This document shows positions 35,954 through 46,740 of a stretch of 64,000 bases of DNA, one piece after another. The stretch covers positions 2,232,001 to 2,296,000 of the forward strand of contig OX596346.1 in the NCBI GenBank assembly GCA_951394405.1, read 5' to 3'. This DNA is from Coprinellus micaceus. Its lineage: Eukaryota; Basidiomycota; Agaricomycetes; Agaricales; Psathyrellaceae. A program made the translations under genes and the position numbers. Each line of letters begins with the position of its first letter. Within the stretch, counting starts at the first letter, position 1. The notes under the pieces were generated by a model, which did no database searches, was not told where the DNA came from, and was given only the letters and a program-made list of their open reading frames with translations.

Positions 35954-37225
35954 CTAAGCCGATGTGAAGTTATTTCGCGGAGAAACGGAAGCGAAGGGAC
36001 GCTGGTTGCCGTAAGCAAGGGTGGGGATATGTGACGTTGGGGAGTCGCTGCCGTCGAGCTGAGACAATGGTACGTTCTGTCATAAGGAATAAACACTAGG
36101 GTCGTTGACAAAATAGGGAGAACTCACAGGAGGCTGTTGTACGGCATCTTTCTCATCCTGCGTTGTAATGTGCAATGGGAGGGTGGTGTTGCTGATGGCG
36201 TTAACAGCCTGAAGTGGTGTTGACAATATTCGTTTCTTGCGCCTTCGACGAAGGCAATAGACGATGATTCCACCAACCAGAATCAGACCGCAGATTCCAC
36301 CAACAACTCCGCCGACGATTGCACGTTTTTCCTTGTCGACGCTTGAACTAGTGTGTTGCTCCGAGTCCGTGTTGTCTGCAGCTGCGTGCGTGGGTGAGCT
36401 CGAGTCATGTTCACCATCGTGACTTGAAGAAGTGTGGGTGCTTTCGTCAGAGCTGGTGGAAACATGTGCGGTCGTGGTCGCTGTTGATATCGTTCGGACA
36501 AGCGTTGCAGTGAAGTCGAGGTCGCGGAAGGCCGGAGATTGGGCGAGGGCGACGTTGAACGTGTCGTTGATCTAGAGGGATAACTACGGGAGGCTTTCTC
36601 GATAGCTGAAGCTTAAAGCGTACCACAACGTTCAAATAGGCGTAAGCAGGTAGTGATACGCTTGAGGGTATTGTTATCGGCAGTCTAATCAAGTTCTAAT
36701 TAGCGAAGGACCCAGTGGATCGACCTCGGTGGGACGTACCCTTCGTAGGTTGTGCTGCAGTTGGTTGCGTAGTCTGACCACCTAATTGTCAGGAGGGTCA
36801 GATTTACGTCCAATTGTCAGCGTGCGAGAAAGAAACGCGCTTCAGAAAGTTGTTCCGGGGATGCTGGCAGAGAGCGCACGCGCTCTGAAGTGAATAGTAC
36901 ACAGTGTTGCATTGGCACTCCGTTGCTGGTGTACCAGGCGGACCTTCGTAGTGATGTCCCCCTTCCTCTGGCAGCGGCGGCAACGCAAAGCCTGTGAAAT
37001 ACGCAATGAGATGGTTGAGGTTTCGTAGCAGGGTTAAAAGGACTCGCTGTCGTCGGTGGGGCATGCCTGGGCGATCGTCGAAGCGACGGAACAAGGACTT
37101 TGGCCGCGAGAGTTGAGTGTCTAGGTTTGCAGTACGGATTATGCGAAGCTCCTAGAATGCATCAGAAGAACGTTTGAGCTCACCCATTCCGCGGTTGAAC
37201 AAGTGGCCGCCGGCGGAGATGCCAT
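35954..37225 (-). CDS. Single-pass fungal membrane protein with a Cys-rich ectodomain
   Basis: Minus-strand gene with about six short exons. Pieces in order: MASPPAATCSTAEW; TLNSRGQSPCSVASTIAQAC; GFALPPLPEEGGHHYEGPPG; CQCNTVYYSLQSACALCQ; WSDYATNCSTTYEG; LPITIPSSVSLPAYAYLNVV; INDTFNVALAQSPAF. A Ser/Thr/His-rich stalk follows, then the membrane helix IVGGVVGGICGLILVGGIIV with the stop-transfer YCLRRRRKKR, and a ~75-residue cytoplasmic tail ending in NNFTSA. The QSPCxVAxxIxxxC and CxCNTVxYxLxSACxxCQ pattern with one TM is a recurring Agaricomycete architecture of unknown function. Even Cys spacing suggests disulphides outside the cell. A signal peptide is not visible from ATG 37225, so the true first exon may lie upstream. 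Confidence 0.7.
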
Positions 37226-38358
37226 GGTACGGCACAGAGATGCACTCAGTTGGTGAGTCAGAGGAAAGCGTTTCAATGAAAGGTTAAAAACGAGTCTTTC
37301 AAGCTATCTGTCAAAACATGAGGCAGCGCGGAAGCTTTATTCAAACTCGGCCCAACCTGGCGAAGGTCCGAATAGGGCCCATGGACCCTGACCTCTTGTC
37401 CCTCTTGCCAGGACCCCCGAATATGCTCCCAGAGGCCGGCGATAACCCCCTCCAAAATATGTCCGGAATTTTGGTCGAAGGGTGCCAGAATCTGTCCGGA
37501 AAAAATCTGGCCTCATTCGACCCTGCGAAACGCCATTTCTTTTTTGCAAGATTTTCTGCTGTTTTTCGGCCGGAAAACGCGTTTTTCGCTCATATTTGAG
37601 CTTAAAATCGCTGAAGGTACTCAGGAGTGCTTACCCCTCTGCCAAATCACACTTTCTCCTCTCGATGGCGGGTCTTGAGGCCCAAAATGCCCCAAACTTG
37701 TCCGGAATCCACCCTGGCCTTCGCGACCCAAGGCCCAAATTCTGTCTATTTTTCGCTCCGGCCTTCGGCCGGATGGCTCTGAATTTGTCCGGAACTATCA
37801 CCGACCTCTGAGAGCATATTCGGGGGTCCTCTCTTGCCACCATGTCGGTGTGCGAAGGTTCCTGGGCCCAGTCTGGGTGGGCTAGAGATCTGAGGCTGTC
37901 TGAAGAGAGTGCAGGGGGCCCATGATGGCTAATATCTGCACTAGACACTGCAGGAACCCACCTTGGAGATTAAGCGCCCGTGGCACGTGTGATTCAAACT
38001 CCGCCACGTCATCCGACTCGTCCTTTGTGGCCATTCTGGTCGTTCATCAACCCTCCCCTCGGTAGAGTTAGATGTATATCAGAGCACAGGCAGGAGAATA
38101 TACCTGTCCACCCTGGGATATAAAGGGAGTGGATGGGTGGGCACCGGAAACCGTAGACTCGACTCGATTATGATGGTAGATTTGAGAGAATCCTCTCAGC
38201 TTCATTGGCCTCTCGAAGACGACGTCTTATTCCGACCATTCCTGGGTTTAGACCTCCTACATCCTCGATATATGGTAGGCTTCCTTTGGCTCTACTTCAT
38301 CTTGGAAATTTCTCGTCTTTCTCTTATTGAATAAGACAAATACCAGATCTCTCCCATC
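37226..38358. other. Intergenic region with the inverted-repeat element
   Basis: It lies between the membrane-protein gene and the tRNA. Apart from the inverted-repeat element it shows no gene. A GGATATAAAGGG stretch at about 38116 resembles a TATA box, but no gene follows it. Confidence 0.4.
37410..37830. repeat. Inverted-repeat element, possibly MITE-like
   Basis: Arms at 37410-37444 and 37796-37830 are reverse complements at 32 of 35 positions; all three differences are C/T transitions. The core is GGACCCCCGAATATGCTC. The 351 bp between the arms has no meaningful open frame but carries several palindromic TCCGGA sites near both arms and a GGCCTTCGGCCGG palindrome. No target-site duplication was identified. 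It could be a short non-autonomous transposon or a structured regulatory or RNA element. Confidence 0.6.
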
Positions 38359-38447
38359 GGCCTTATGGTCTAGTAGCATGATTCCTCGTTTGGGTCTAGA
38401 GCCCGAATCAGTCGAGGAGGTCCTGGGTTCAACTCCCAGTGGGGCCC
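38359..38447 (+). tRNA. tRNA-Pro (anticodon UGG) with a 17-nt intron
   Basis: The acceptor stem pairs GGCCTTA with TGGGGCC (two G-U pairs), with discriminator C38447. The anticodon stem pairs CCTCG (38384-38388) with CGAGG (38413-38417). The anticodon TGG is at 38391-38393. A 17-nt intron (38395-38411) lies one base 3' of the anticodon, the canonical nuclear position. The T arm is CTGGG-TTCAACT-CCCAG. Internal promoter boxes A (TGGTCTAGTAGC) and B (GGTTCAACTCC) fit RNA polymerase III. Confidence 0.95.
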
Positions 38448-38449
38448 TG

Positions 38450-38461
38450 TTTTTGGTTTTT
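38450..38461 (+). terminator. RNA polymerase III T-run terminator
   Basis: TTTTTGGTTTTT follows the tRNA-Pro within three bases of its 3' end, as expected for Pol III termination. Confidence 0.85.
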
Positions 38462-39219
38462 GTCTTTTGGTCGCCTTAGAAATCTCGAAAGAGTCCCGTT
38501 TTGCGAGCAGTGGAAGCGGAGAGGTACGAGGAGGAGAAGCCACATATTGACAGGTGCGATCGACGATCGCCGATCGTTGGACGGTTGTGCCATATGGCGA
38601 TTGCTCCTAGGGTCCCAGCCCCACTCCCGTCAGAACCTTTTCCTCCTTGCCCAGCCCAGCGTAATGCATTTTTGCAAGGGATGCAAGGAGCGCCTTCCTG
38701 GGATTTCGCACCAAGTCCCTTCGCTTTCCCCTTCACCAAAAAGCGAATCGCTACTACCGGACCCGAGGATTCTCTGCCATGACGCACAGGATACCAGGTG
38801 GAAGTAGGAGCGGGATGCGAACAGCACCGAGAGTACGTCGTATGGTTTATGAGGTAGGGCAGGCCCAGATTTCCAAGTGAACACCTGCCTTCGTCCATTC
38901 GTGTTCGCTCGTTGGACATGATACATTTCAACAAGCCATGATGAAGGGTGCGTCACTTTGCTCGCTCGAGGGTTTCTTAAATCGATGACGTCTTGCAACG
39001 GCAGAGATTCACCACCGGCAACACCCAGCTCCCAGATACTATGAAGGTCATACCCTCTATCTTTTCCGAATTAACCATCCAAGGCAGAACAGGCGATGTC
39101 GTGTGCACAGGTGGACGGAAGGAGCACTGCGCACCGGGATCAATACCAGTGAACAGCCCCTATTTAACCAGGGCCATGGCGTCATCTCCAATCTTATCGA
39201 CCCTCTCCCAACAACCACC
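38462..39219. other. Intergenic region
   Basis: It lies downstream of the tRNA and upstream of the 148-aa gene. Open frames on both strands overlap and show no recognisable motif. A weak TATA-like CTATTTAA lies at about 39159. Confidence 0.4.
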
Positions 39220-39726
39220 ATGGCCCCATCCGAGTTCTACGTTCGTCTCCAGAAAGGTGTGCTATGCTATCGGTGTGTGTGTGTCGAACAGGATAGCTCA
39301 ACGATCACGATCGCAGGTATTGTTGGCGGCTTCGCCCCACCCACTCCCGATGCCATCTACAGCATCGCCAAGACGGGCGCGCAGTCCCACCTCAGTATCA
39401 CCGCCGCGGTACGCCCCGACGGTTCCCCCAGCGTCCAAGAAGTCGCCCCCAAGCAAGTCAATCACGGCGACGACACATCTAAGCTTGTCAACGAGCTCGA
39501 GGGCATCCTGAAGGAGCTTCCCACCGAGCAACCCCCTGGTAGCGAGGACATCTATGGCCTGAACACGGGAATCTTCTGGGGAAGCAATGACTTGCAGTGG
39601 ACGAATGGTGGTCCTGAGGGGTGTGGTGGGGGATCGAGCTCGGTTCAGGCTACGGCTGAGCAGAAGGAGAAGTTCAAGAGGGCGGTGGAGATCGTCAAGG
39701 AGCTCGTCGACAAGGCCGGCGCGTAG
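39220..39726 (+). CDS. Conserved 148-aa protein of unknown function
   Basis: Two exons (39220-39256, 39317-39726) join in phase to MAPSEFYVRLQKG then IVGGFAPPTPDAIYSIAK. The 60-bp intron has good borders (GTGTGC...CGCAG). The protein is compact, with an APPTPDAIY motif, a predicted helical segment (SKLVNELEGILKELPTE), GLNTGIFWGSNDLQW, and a final charged helix (KFKRAVEIVKELVDKAGA). It has no signal peptide or membrane helix, so it is probably cytosolic. It reads like a well-conserved fungal protein, but I cannot assign a family. It ends tail to tail with the CDC20 gene, 105 bp away. Confidence 0.75.
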   Translation: MAPSEFYVRLQKGVLCYRCVCVEQDSSTITIAGIVGGFAPPTPDAIYSIAKTGAQSHLSITAAVRPDGSPSVQEVAPKQVNHGDDTSKLVNELEGILKELPTEQPPGSEDIYGLNTGIFWGSNDLQWTNGGPEGCGGGSSSVQATAEQKEKFKRAVEIVKELVDKAGA

Positions 39727-39831
39727 ATGAGGATGGACCCAGGAAAGTGATGCGATTAGCATTACACGGGGACTAACGACAACAAGGGACGGTGGATATC
39801 CAACAACTATGTATAACCTACGATAACCTAT

Positions 39832-41683
39832 CTACCGGATGCTCAGAACACCCTCCTTAGTGGGGTTAATCATACCACCTCCAAGCTCCTCAACCTCGGC
39901 AGGATCCTTCCTTCTGATCTTCTTCTTTGTGAGTTGCTCATTCTGCAGATCCCAGATCCTCCAGAATTTGAGGTTTTCGTCTCCCGCACCTGTGCAAACG
40001 ACGTCCCCGGCAGGGCTGATGCAACTGAACAGCACTCGGGAGTCATGGGCGTCCCGGATCTCCGCAACGCGCTCCATGCTGGGGTAGGCGTGTACCATGA
40101 TAGAGTTGGTGGGGTACCCGTGGGTCGTAAGGATTTCTTTGCGATGAGGGGCCCATTGGATCGATGTGATTTGGGAGGGCGTGCGGAGGGTATGAAGGCG
40201 CGCGCCTGTGGTACTGTTCCAAACGTGGATCGTCGCGTCGTTAGTTCCTCCCCCAGAAGCAAGGAGGGACGGCTGCCATGGGCACCATGCAACGGCCTTG
40301 ACAGCCGCTGTGTGGTTTCGCTTTGTCCACTTGGCACTACCCCTGGCCCCTTCTCCGACATCGCCCACTCGTCCATCCCAAATGTTGACGACGTTGTCGT
40401 TTCCACCGCTCGCGAGCAGCTCGCCATCACTCCTCCACTTCAGACCGCATACTTCTCCAGTGTGTCCCAAGAGTTCCATGACCTTGTGGTCCGGCACGCG
40501 GACGTCGTGATGCCAGATGCTGCCATCCCCGCATCCCGAGCTCAGGATGTGTTGGTGCCAGGAGAGGGTAGCGACCTGGACGGTGTGCCCACTCATTGTT
40601 CGCAGCTTCTGCCCAGTCTCCACGTCCCAGAGTTCAACATCCCCGGTACCGTGACCCACCCCCAGGAACATCCCGTCGTTTGAAAAGTCGACACTGCTCA
40701 CGTACGACCCTTCTGGGGCCTCGCCCAATTGAACGACATTCCCTGTATCAGCTCTCCAGATGTAGGTCGCGGCTTCCAAGGCGACTGCTACGGCGTTGTG
40801 AGTCGACCAGCTGAGCAGATTGAGGTAAAAGTCGTCCACCATTCCTGGGGCGTCGAGAACGCGTTCAGGGACAGTTGGAATCTTCCTACTCTTGTTCGTC
40901 GTCGCACCGGTGCTCGTGGCTACGGCGCCGGGGCGCTGAGCATAAAGAGGCCTGGCGAATTCTCTTTGCTGAGTGAGCATAGTATCGGCGGTGCTGCTAG
41001 AAGCAGCGGGCGGGGGCTCGTGATAACCCAGAATGCGGCGGGTGAGAGGCATGCCAGTGGCAGCGACTAGGCGGGCGGTATGGCCTGGCGAGGACTGCGC
41101 AGGGTTGAGAGACATCTTTTCCAGAGTTTGGGCAACTGCTGCGATGTCGGTATTCGCCTCCTTCTTAGTGATGAAGCGATCGCGAGTGTCTGCAGCAGCC
41201 CGATTCTAATCCAGCGTCAGTCGGGATGCACGATGAAACCACGTGTGGAAGTGGAAGCATGCTTACCACGGCGGGAGTGGACTTTGACCTCTTGATCTCG
41301 CTCTTGGCAGGTGGCACGTAGTCGTTGGTGACGACGTCCAAGCGACTCTCCACCCCGCCCTTTCTGATCACCCCGTTGCTCGCCTGCTTCACAAAGCTGT
41401 CGTTCGTCGGGATGGTATTCCTCTTCACTGGCGAACCTGGCCTTGACTTTGAGGCAGATCTGGACTTGGATCCAGAAGGCAGCTGAGAGGAGGCGATGAA
41501 AGGGTTGGTGGTGTCGAGGGGGCCTGAAGGTGCCTTGACCGAACGCATCGTGGATCTTTTGGGTGGGGAGGTGCCCGCTCCCGATCTGATATTCATGCTG
41601 TTCATGGCATTGCGGAGAGAGGGGGTCAGCGGTGTCTGCACCTCTGAGCGGGCGCGTTGGCGGGAGGGGGTCTTTGGGTTCAT
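39832..41683 (-). CDS. cdc20: CDC20/Fizzy-type activator of the anaphase-promoting complex
   Basis: WD40 co-activator that recruits substrates (securin, mitotic cyclins) to APC/C and is the target of the spindle checkpoint. Two exons (41683-41267, 41205-39832) give 596 aa. The N-terminus is Ser/Arg-rich and disordered. The C-box position, near residue 148, reads DRFITKK. The linker has the family signature VPERVLDAPGMVDDFYLNLL. Seven WD40 blades follow (for example DVELWDVETG, NVVNIWDGR, ATIHVWNSTTG, NLKFWRIWD). The protein ends in SIR-stop, the C-terminal Ile-Arg tail that docks on APC/C. ATG 41683 (MNPKTPSRQRARSE) is preferred. An in-frame ATG at 41818 would leave only 5 bp to the divergent gene. 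CDC20 fits better than Cdh1 because of the linker and blade sequences. Confidence 0.94.
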
Positions 41684-41823
41684 GGTGGTGGTTTGGGGTG
41701 AGGGCGCCTCGCGGCAGCGGCGCGCTTTCAACCCGTGGGTCACGGGGTCGTGCACGCGACGGTCAGGTGACGACGGGACGATATCCTTTGGCGCACTTGA
41801 TCCTTTCATCTTCTGCATTCACC
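41684..41823. promoter_or_regulatory. Bidirectional promoter of CDC20 and CSE1
   Basis: The start codons of the two divergent genes are 140 bp apart, so their leaders and core promoters must share this GC-rich stretch. No TATA box is visible. Confidence 0.6.
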
Positions 41824-44800
41824 ATGGCCGATCTCCCCAATCTCCTCCTCGCATCCCTCGAGCCCTCAACACGGAAGCAGGCAGAGCAGAATCTCAATGT
41901 CATCAGCGCCCAGAAGGGCTTCCTGACCCATCTCCTCGCGTTGGTGCTCGAGAGGGGCCAGCCCGCGCCTGTGCGACTTGCCGGCAGCATCTACCTCAAA
42001 AATATCGCCAAGCTTCGGTGGGATGAGGTGTGTGGCATGGATTTACTCAAAGGCAATATGCTTAGTCCCCGCAGGAAGTACAACCTCTACCAGAAGATGA
42101 CAAGGCTGCCCTACGATCGCAACTTGTGCCTGCCATGCTCGCGTTGTCAAACTCTGCCGACAAGACAATCCGCAACCAGATCGCAGAGTCTGTGGCACTC
42201 ATCGCAGAACTAGACTTTCCAGATAGATGGAGTAATTTGATTGATGTGCGTGTCTCTATTCCTTTGAAGGCGCTATTTGACATCTCGGCAGCAACTCGTC
42301 TCCTCCTTCTCCCTCACCGACTACAACGTCAACGTCGGCGTTCTCGAGACTGCCCACTCCATCTTCAAAGTATGGCGCGCCCAAGTGCGTAGCGACCAAC
42401 TCTTCAACGAAATCAACTTCGTTCTTGGCAAATTCGTCACCCCTTTCCTCCAACTCTTCAAACGCACCGCCGAGCTCCTGCTCAATCCCTCATCCGCGCC
42501 CTCCATTACCTCTCCAGCGGCCAACTATGCGTTGGTGACGCAGGGCATGGTTCTCCTTACCGACATCTTTTACGACTTGACGTGCCACGACCTCCCACCC
42601 GCGTTTGAAGATGGCTACGATGAGTTCTTCGGCGCCGAAGGCTGGTTCCACAAATTCATCTCCTGGGACCCTGCTGAGCTCCGTGGGGACCCAGACGACA
42701 CCGAACCCTCGCTTCCCAGCAAACTCAAAACGGGCATTCTCGAGATCTCTGAGCTTTGGATGAAGCTCTACCCCGAACAGCTCCAGCGATCGAATGCCGT
42801 CGCGATGATTGTGCAGAACGTCTGGCTCTTGATCGGCTCGAACAAGCTGCCAGGGATCGCAGACGATGCTCTTGTGAGCCAGGCTCTACGCTTCATCTCG
42901 ACTGCTATCCGCACCGGCTACTACAAGGATCTGTTCTCGGACAAGGCCACGATCTCGACACTGGTGGAGGGTGTGGTCATCCCCAATGTTTCTCTCCGGG
43001 AGCATGATGTGGAGCAGTTTGAGGACGACCCATTGGAGTTCATCCGCCTTGACCTTTCCCTTTCCGCCACCGGGACAGATTTGGCCACGAGGAGGCATGC
43101 TGCTGCCGATGTCCTTCAGGCCCTGGTGGGCAGTGGGTATGAGAGCGAAACCACGGAAATCGTAGGGGCATGGATCAACAAAGGCCTGGAGAGCTATAAC
43201 CAAAACAAGGAGGGCAACTGGAAGGCGAAGGACAGCGCGATCTTTTTGCTGACTGCTATCGCAACTCGGGGTTCTACTTCTCAGGTGAGCACCAACGTCG
43301 TCTTCCTGGCGGCTGTTCTGACGAAACTTCTGTTGCAGCATGGTGTCACTTCAACAAACGCACTTGTCGACGTCGTCAAATTCTTCTCTGAGCACGTCTA
43401 CCAGGACCTCCAAGCCGCCTCTGGATCTGTTCACCCTATCCTCCAAGTCGATGCCATCCGTTTCCTTTATGCTTTCCGAAATCAACTCAACAAAGAACAA
43501 CTACTCTCCGTCCTCCCTCTCCTCGCCCAGCACCTCCGATCCGACAACTACGTGACCTACACCTATGCCGCTATCACCATTGAACGTGTTCTCTTCATCA
43601 AGCAGAATGGAAAGCTGCTGTGTGTCTGTGTTTGCCTTGGGGGAACGCAATAACTAATTGATGTGGCAGATTCTCTCAAGCCGACATCCACGAATCCGCT
43701 GCTCAGCTCCTCAACGCCCTCCTGACAAAGGTCGAGTCTGGTGGAACTCCCGAAAAGGTTGCTGAGAACGACCATCTCATGAAGTGTATGTCCTTGACTT
43801 GCCCACCGAAAACCCGACGCTTACCCCCGCCCACCCTAGGTGCCATGCGAGTCATTATCACTGCCCGCCAGACCCTCATTCCGATCTACCAGGGTGTCCT
43901 TTCCCGCCTTGTCACCATTCTCGGCGTTATCTCCAAGAACCCCTCCAACCCCAACTTCGACCAGTACATCTTTGAGAGTCTCTCTGCACTCATGCGGTTC
44001 GTCGTTGAGGGTAACGCGAGCACACTGCCAACCTTCGAGCAGGCACTGTTCGGGCCCTTCACGATTATCATCCAGCAGGACATTGATCGTGAGTGCTGCA
44101 TCACCTTCTCTTAAATCTCTCTTCGGGTAGCTAAAATCTACTCCAGAATACATCCCCTACGTCTTCCAAGTCCTCGCCCAGATGCTTGAACTGCACACAT
44201 CTGACATCCCCGCTGAATACCGCTCGCTGCTCCCTTTCTTACTTACCCCCGCCGTCTGGCAACAGAAGGGATCCATCCCTGGTCTTGTGAAGCTGCTCAA
44301 GGCCTTCATCGCACGAGATGCAGCCCAGATGGTTAGCGGAGGCCAGATGGCCAGCGTGCTTGCTGTTGTGCAACAGAGGTTGGTGCCGAGCAAGGTGAAC
44401 GACGTTTGGGGATTCGAGTTGCTGCAGAGTGTCGTTTCGTACGTAAAACCGTGAGTCACTTCAGCTTCATGGCCCTACAACCGATGCTGATGGTGATGTA
44501 GAACGGATTTGCAGCAGTATTTGAGACCAATCGTTATGACTCTCCTAACCCGAATGCAGACGAGCAAGACGGACAGCTACGTCCATCTGTTTGCGAAGTT
44601 CATTCTCTACTTCATGGCTGTCAACGTCGACGGCCTCACTCCTGATCAGCTCATCGCCACTGTCGAGGGCATTCAGCCTCAGTATGTTTTTTTCTAAACC
44701 CCTTGCCCCTTTGAACCCGAAGCTCACTTGTGTGCCCAGGCTCTGGTCACAAATACTCACCAACTTCGTCACCCCCCAAGCTCCCAAAGTCCCCCACCGC

Positions 44801-45169
44801 GATCGTAAACTCGCCGTCATCGGCGCAACCCGCCTCCTCACCCGATCCGAACTCATGTTGACGGAACCGTCCGTGCAAGCCTGGTCTCCGCTCTACACTG
44901 CCCTCCGCCAACTCTTCTCCGAGCCACAACACTTCTCCAAGTCTTCTGCCGATGAACAGAACGCTGGGTTCACAGAAATCGACTTTGAGGAGCAGACGGC
45001 TGGGTACCAGGCGGCGTACTCGAGGCTGGCGGCTAGTGAGAGCAAGGAAGTGGATCCCGTTGCGTGGGTGGGCAACCCCGTGGAGTATGCACAGAAGGAG
45101 TTGCAGAGGCTCGCCGCTGTCCAGCCTGCGGTGCAGGGTTTGATCCAGGCTGGCGGTGGGGGCTTGTAA
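41824..45169 (+). CDS. cse1: Exportin-2 / importin-alpha re-exporter CSE1 (CAS)
   Basis: Karyopherin that returns importin-alpha from nucleus to cytoplasm with Ran-GTP. Eight exons (41824-42027, 42075-42245, 42292-43619, 43670-43785, 43840-44088, 44147-44450, 44502-44681, 44740-45169) join in phase to 993 aa, close to the family's ~960. The importin-beta N-terminal region is seen in QAEQNLNVISAQKGFLTHLL and VRLAGSIYLKNIAKLRWDE. It continues EVQPLPEDDKAALRSQLVPA and ESVALIAELDFPDRWSNLID. The Cse1 HEAT region includes LVSSFSLTDYNVNVGVLETA, and YVTYTYAAITIERVLF lies before intron 3. The C-terminal CAS domain contains NDVWGFELLQSVVSYV and GNPVEYAQKELQRL. It is essential in yeast. The identification is secure. 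Confidence 0.95.
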
Positions 45170-46740
45170 TTAGAAGATATCTTGTCTAGATTAGTTATGT
45201 GTGAAAAGAATGAGTGAAGTACGTCCCTTGCGAATTACCTCGATCGACGGCCCCACGATCCAACCACGATTGGGTCCCCTTTTAGCCTGGTCTGTGGATT
45301 GTCGCAAATACCGAGCTCGCCAAAATCCCATCAATTCGCGGTAGCTATGGTTCCGCCCGAGTTGATCAAATAAGCGCTCGTGCAGCGTAGAGCTTAAAAG
45401 CAGCCACAAGCGACCCGGCAACGACCAACGCAGCCAAGTGCGTTCTCGCCTTCTACTATCCTCCCCCTAGAGCCGTAGAACTGCTGGATATCGTTGGTAC
45501 CGTCGTCCAGGATCTCTGAGGCCAGCGGAGATCTGGTAATCGCGTGTCATCGTCATTGAGTGCTTGATAGAGAAAGCTCAGCGGCAATGACAGTACAGGT
45601 AGGTAGGTAGGTAGTACTCACGGCACATGGTCCCAGAGATCAAAGATAGATCTAGGATGTAAGGCTCGGACCTCCACTCGCAGAGCCTGTACTTTCGGCG
45701 TATGGCTGTGCGGATGTCACGTTTTCGTCTCGTGCGACGATGGCCGAAGGCTGCTGTCAGAACCTAACTTACCATCCACCACAACAGTTTCACCTCAGCA
45801 CCCAACGCATAAGTCTTCCAGGTAGGGTCGCTTCCCAGGATGTTCGATTGGGGTTGGTGCTGATCCAAAACCCTAGCATGCCGGCGGCCACGAAGCCTGA
45901 GTTCTCAGCTGAGCAGTTCAAACCCCCGTCCAACCAGTCTGTCTGCTCCCTACTCCTCTTTGCTTACTCGAAGCATACTTATACGATCTCTTACGGCGTG
46001 ACAGGGGAAAGCCGCAACCGGTCCAGGGGGGTTCTCAGAAACCTCGCCCTCCTCGGCCTATCAAGTAGGATGCTCAGGCCTGTGAATCCGGTCTCCGTCA
46101 CTACGACATCTGAGTTCCTCTATTGCCAATAACTATTACATAATTTACTCCCTGAACACTTCTCGTTGCGCTCATCTCCACCTCGACGCCGTGCGAAGGG
46201 GTACTGAGGTACAGGCCAGAGCTCCGAGTCGACTTCGAGCCGATATCTACATCGCCGTCCTCAGCCTGCGTGGTGTCAGGATGTAGATGATTCCCTTGTT
46301 TGAGGATGATTCTGCGTGGAATAGAACAGGGTCACTCGTCTGCGGCGTGTCCAGACCAGGGCGTTCTGGTCGGCCCCTGCTAGCCACCAGCACCCCAAAG
46401 CACTCAATAAAGTTAAATGCCGTGGCTCCCTGTCAATATCTTGGGTCGCGACACGAAGTTGGCATGTTCGAATCCACTCCAGAGCGTTAATGTTTATATT
46501 GCTGCAGAGTCTAGTGACGACGTTCTCTTCCCCGCACGGTATTGCAAGTGCTTGGTAAGTGCTCTGAACATAGGTAGATGAAAGTTTAGTTGACAGACCA
46601 GATGATGCGTCAAAAAGAGGTGTGCAGACCTCGCGATCCCGACCCTGTCATGCTGTGCATTCCACCAGTCTACTTGGTCAAAAGAAGAGCATTCCAAGTC
46701 CTATCTACTTCGTTCTTTCTCTCAACATTCACTTGTTGCC
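45170..46740. other. Intergenic region, 1.6 kb
   Basis: Apart from a short GGTA microsatellite no feature was recognised. The 130-codon frame at 45740 lacks any motif. The right end is the promoter of the multi-TM gene. Confidence 0.4.
45597..45614. repeat. (AGGT)n microsatellite
   Basis: About 4.5 perfect copies of the tetranucleotide AGGT. Confidence 0.8.
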
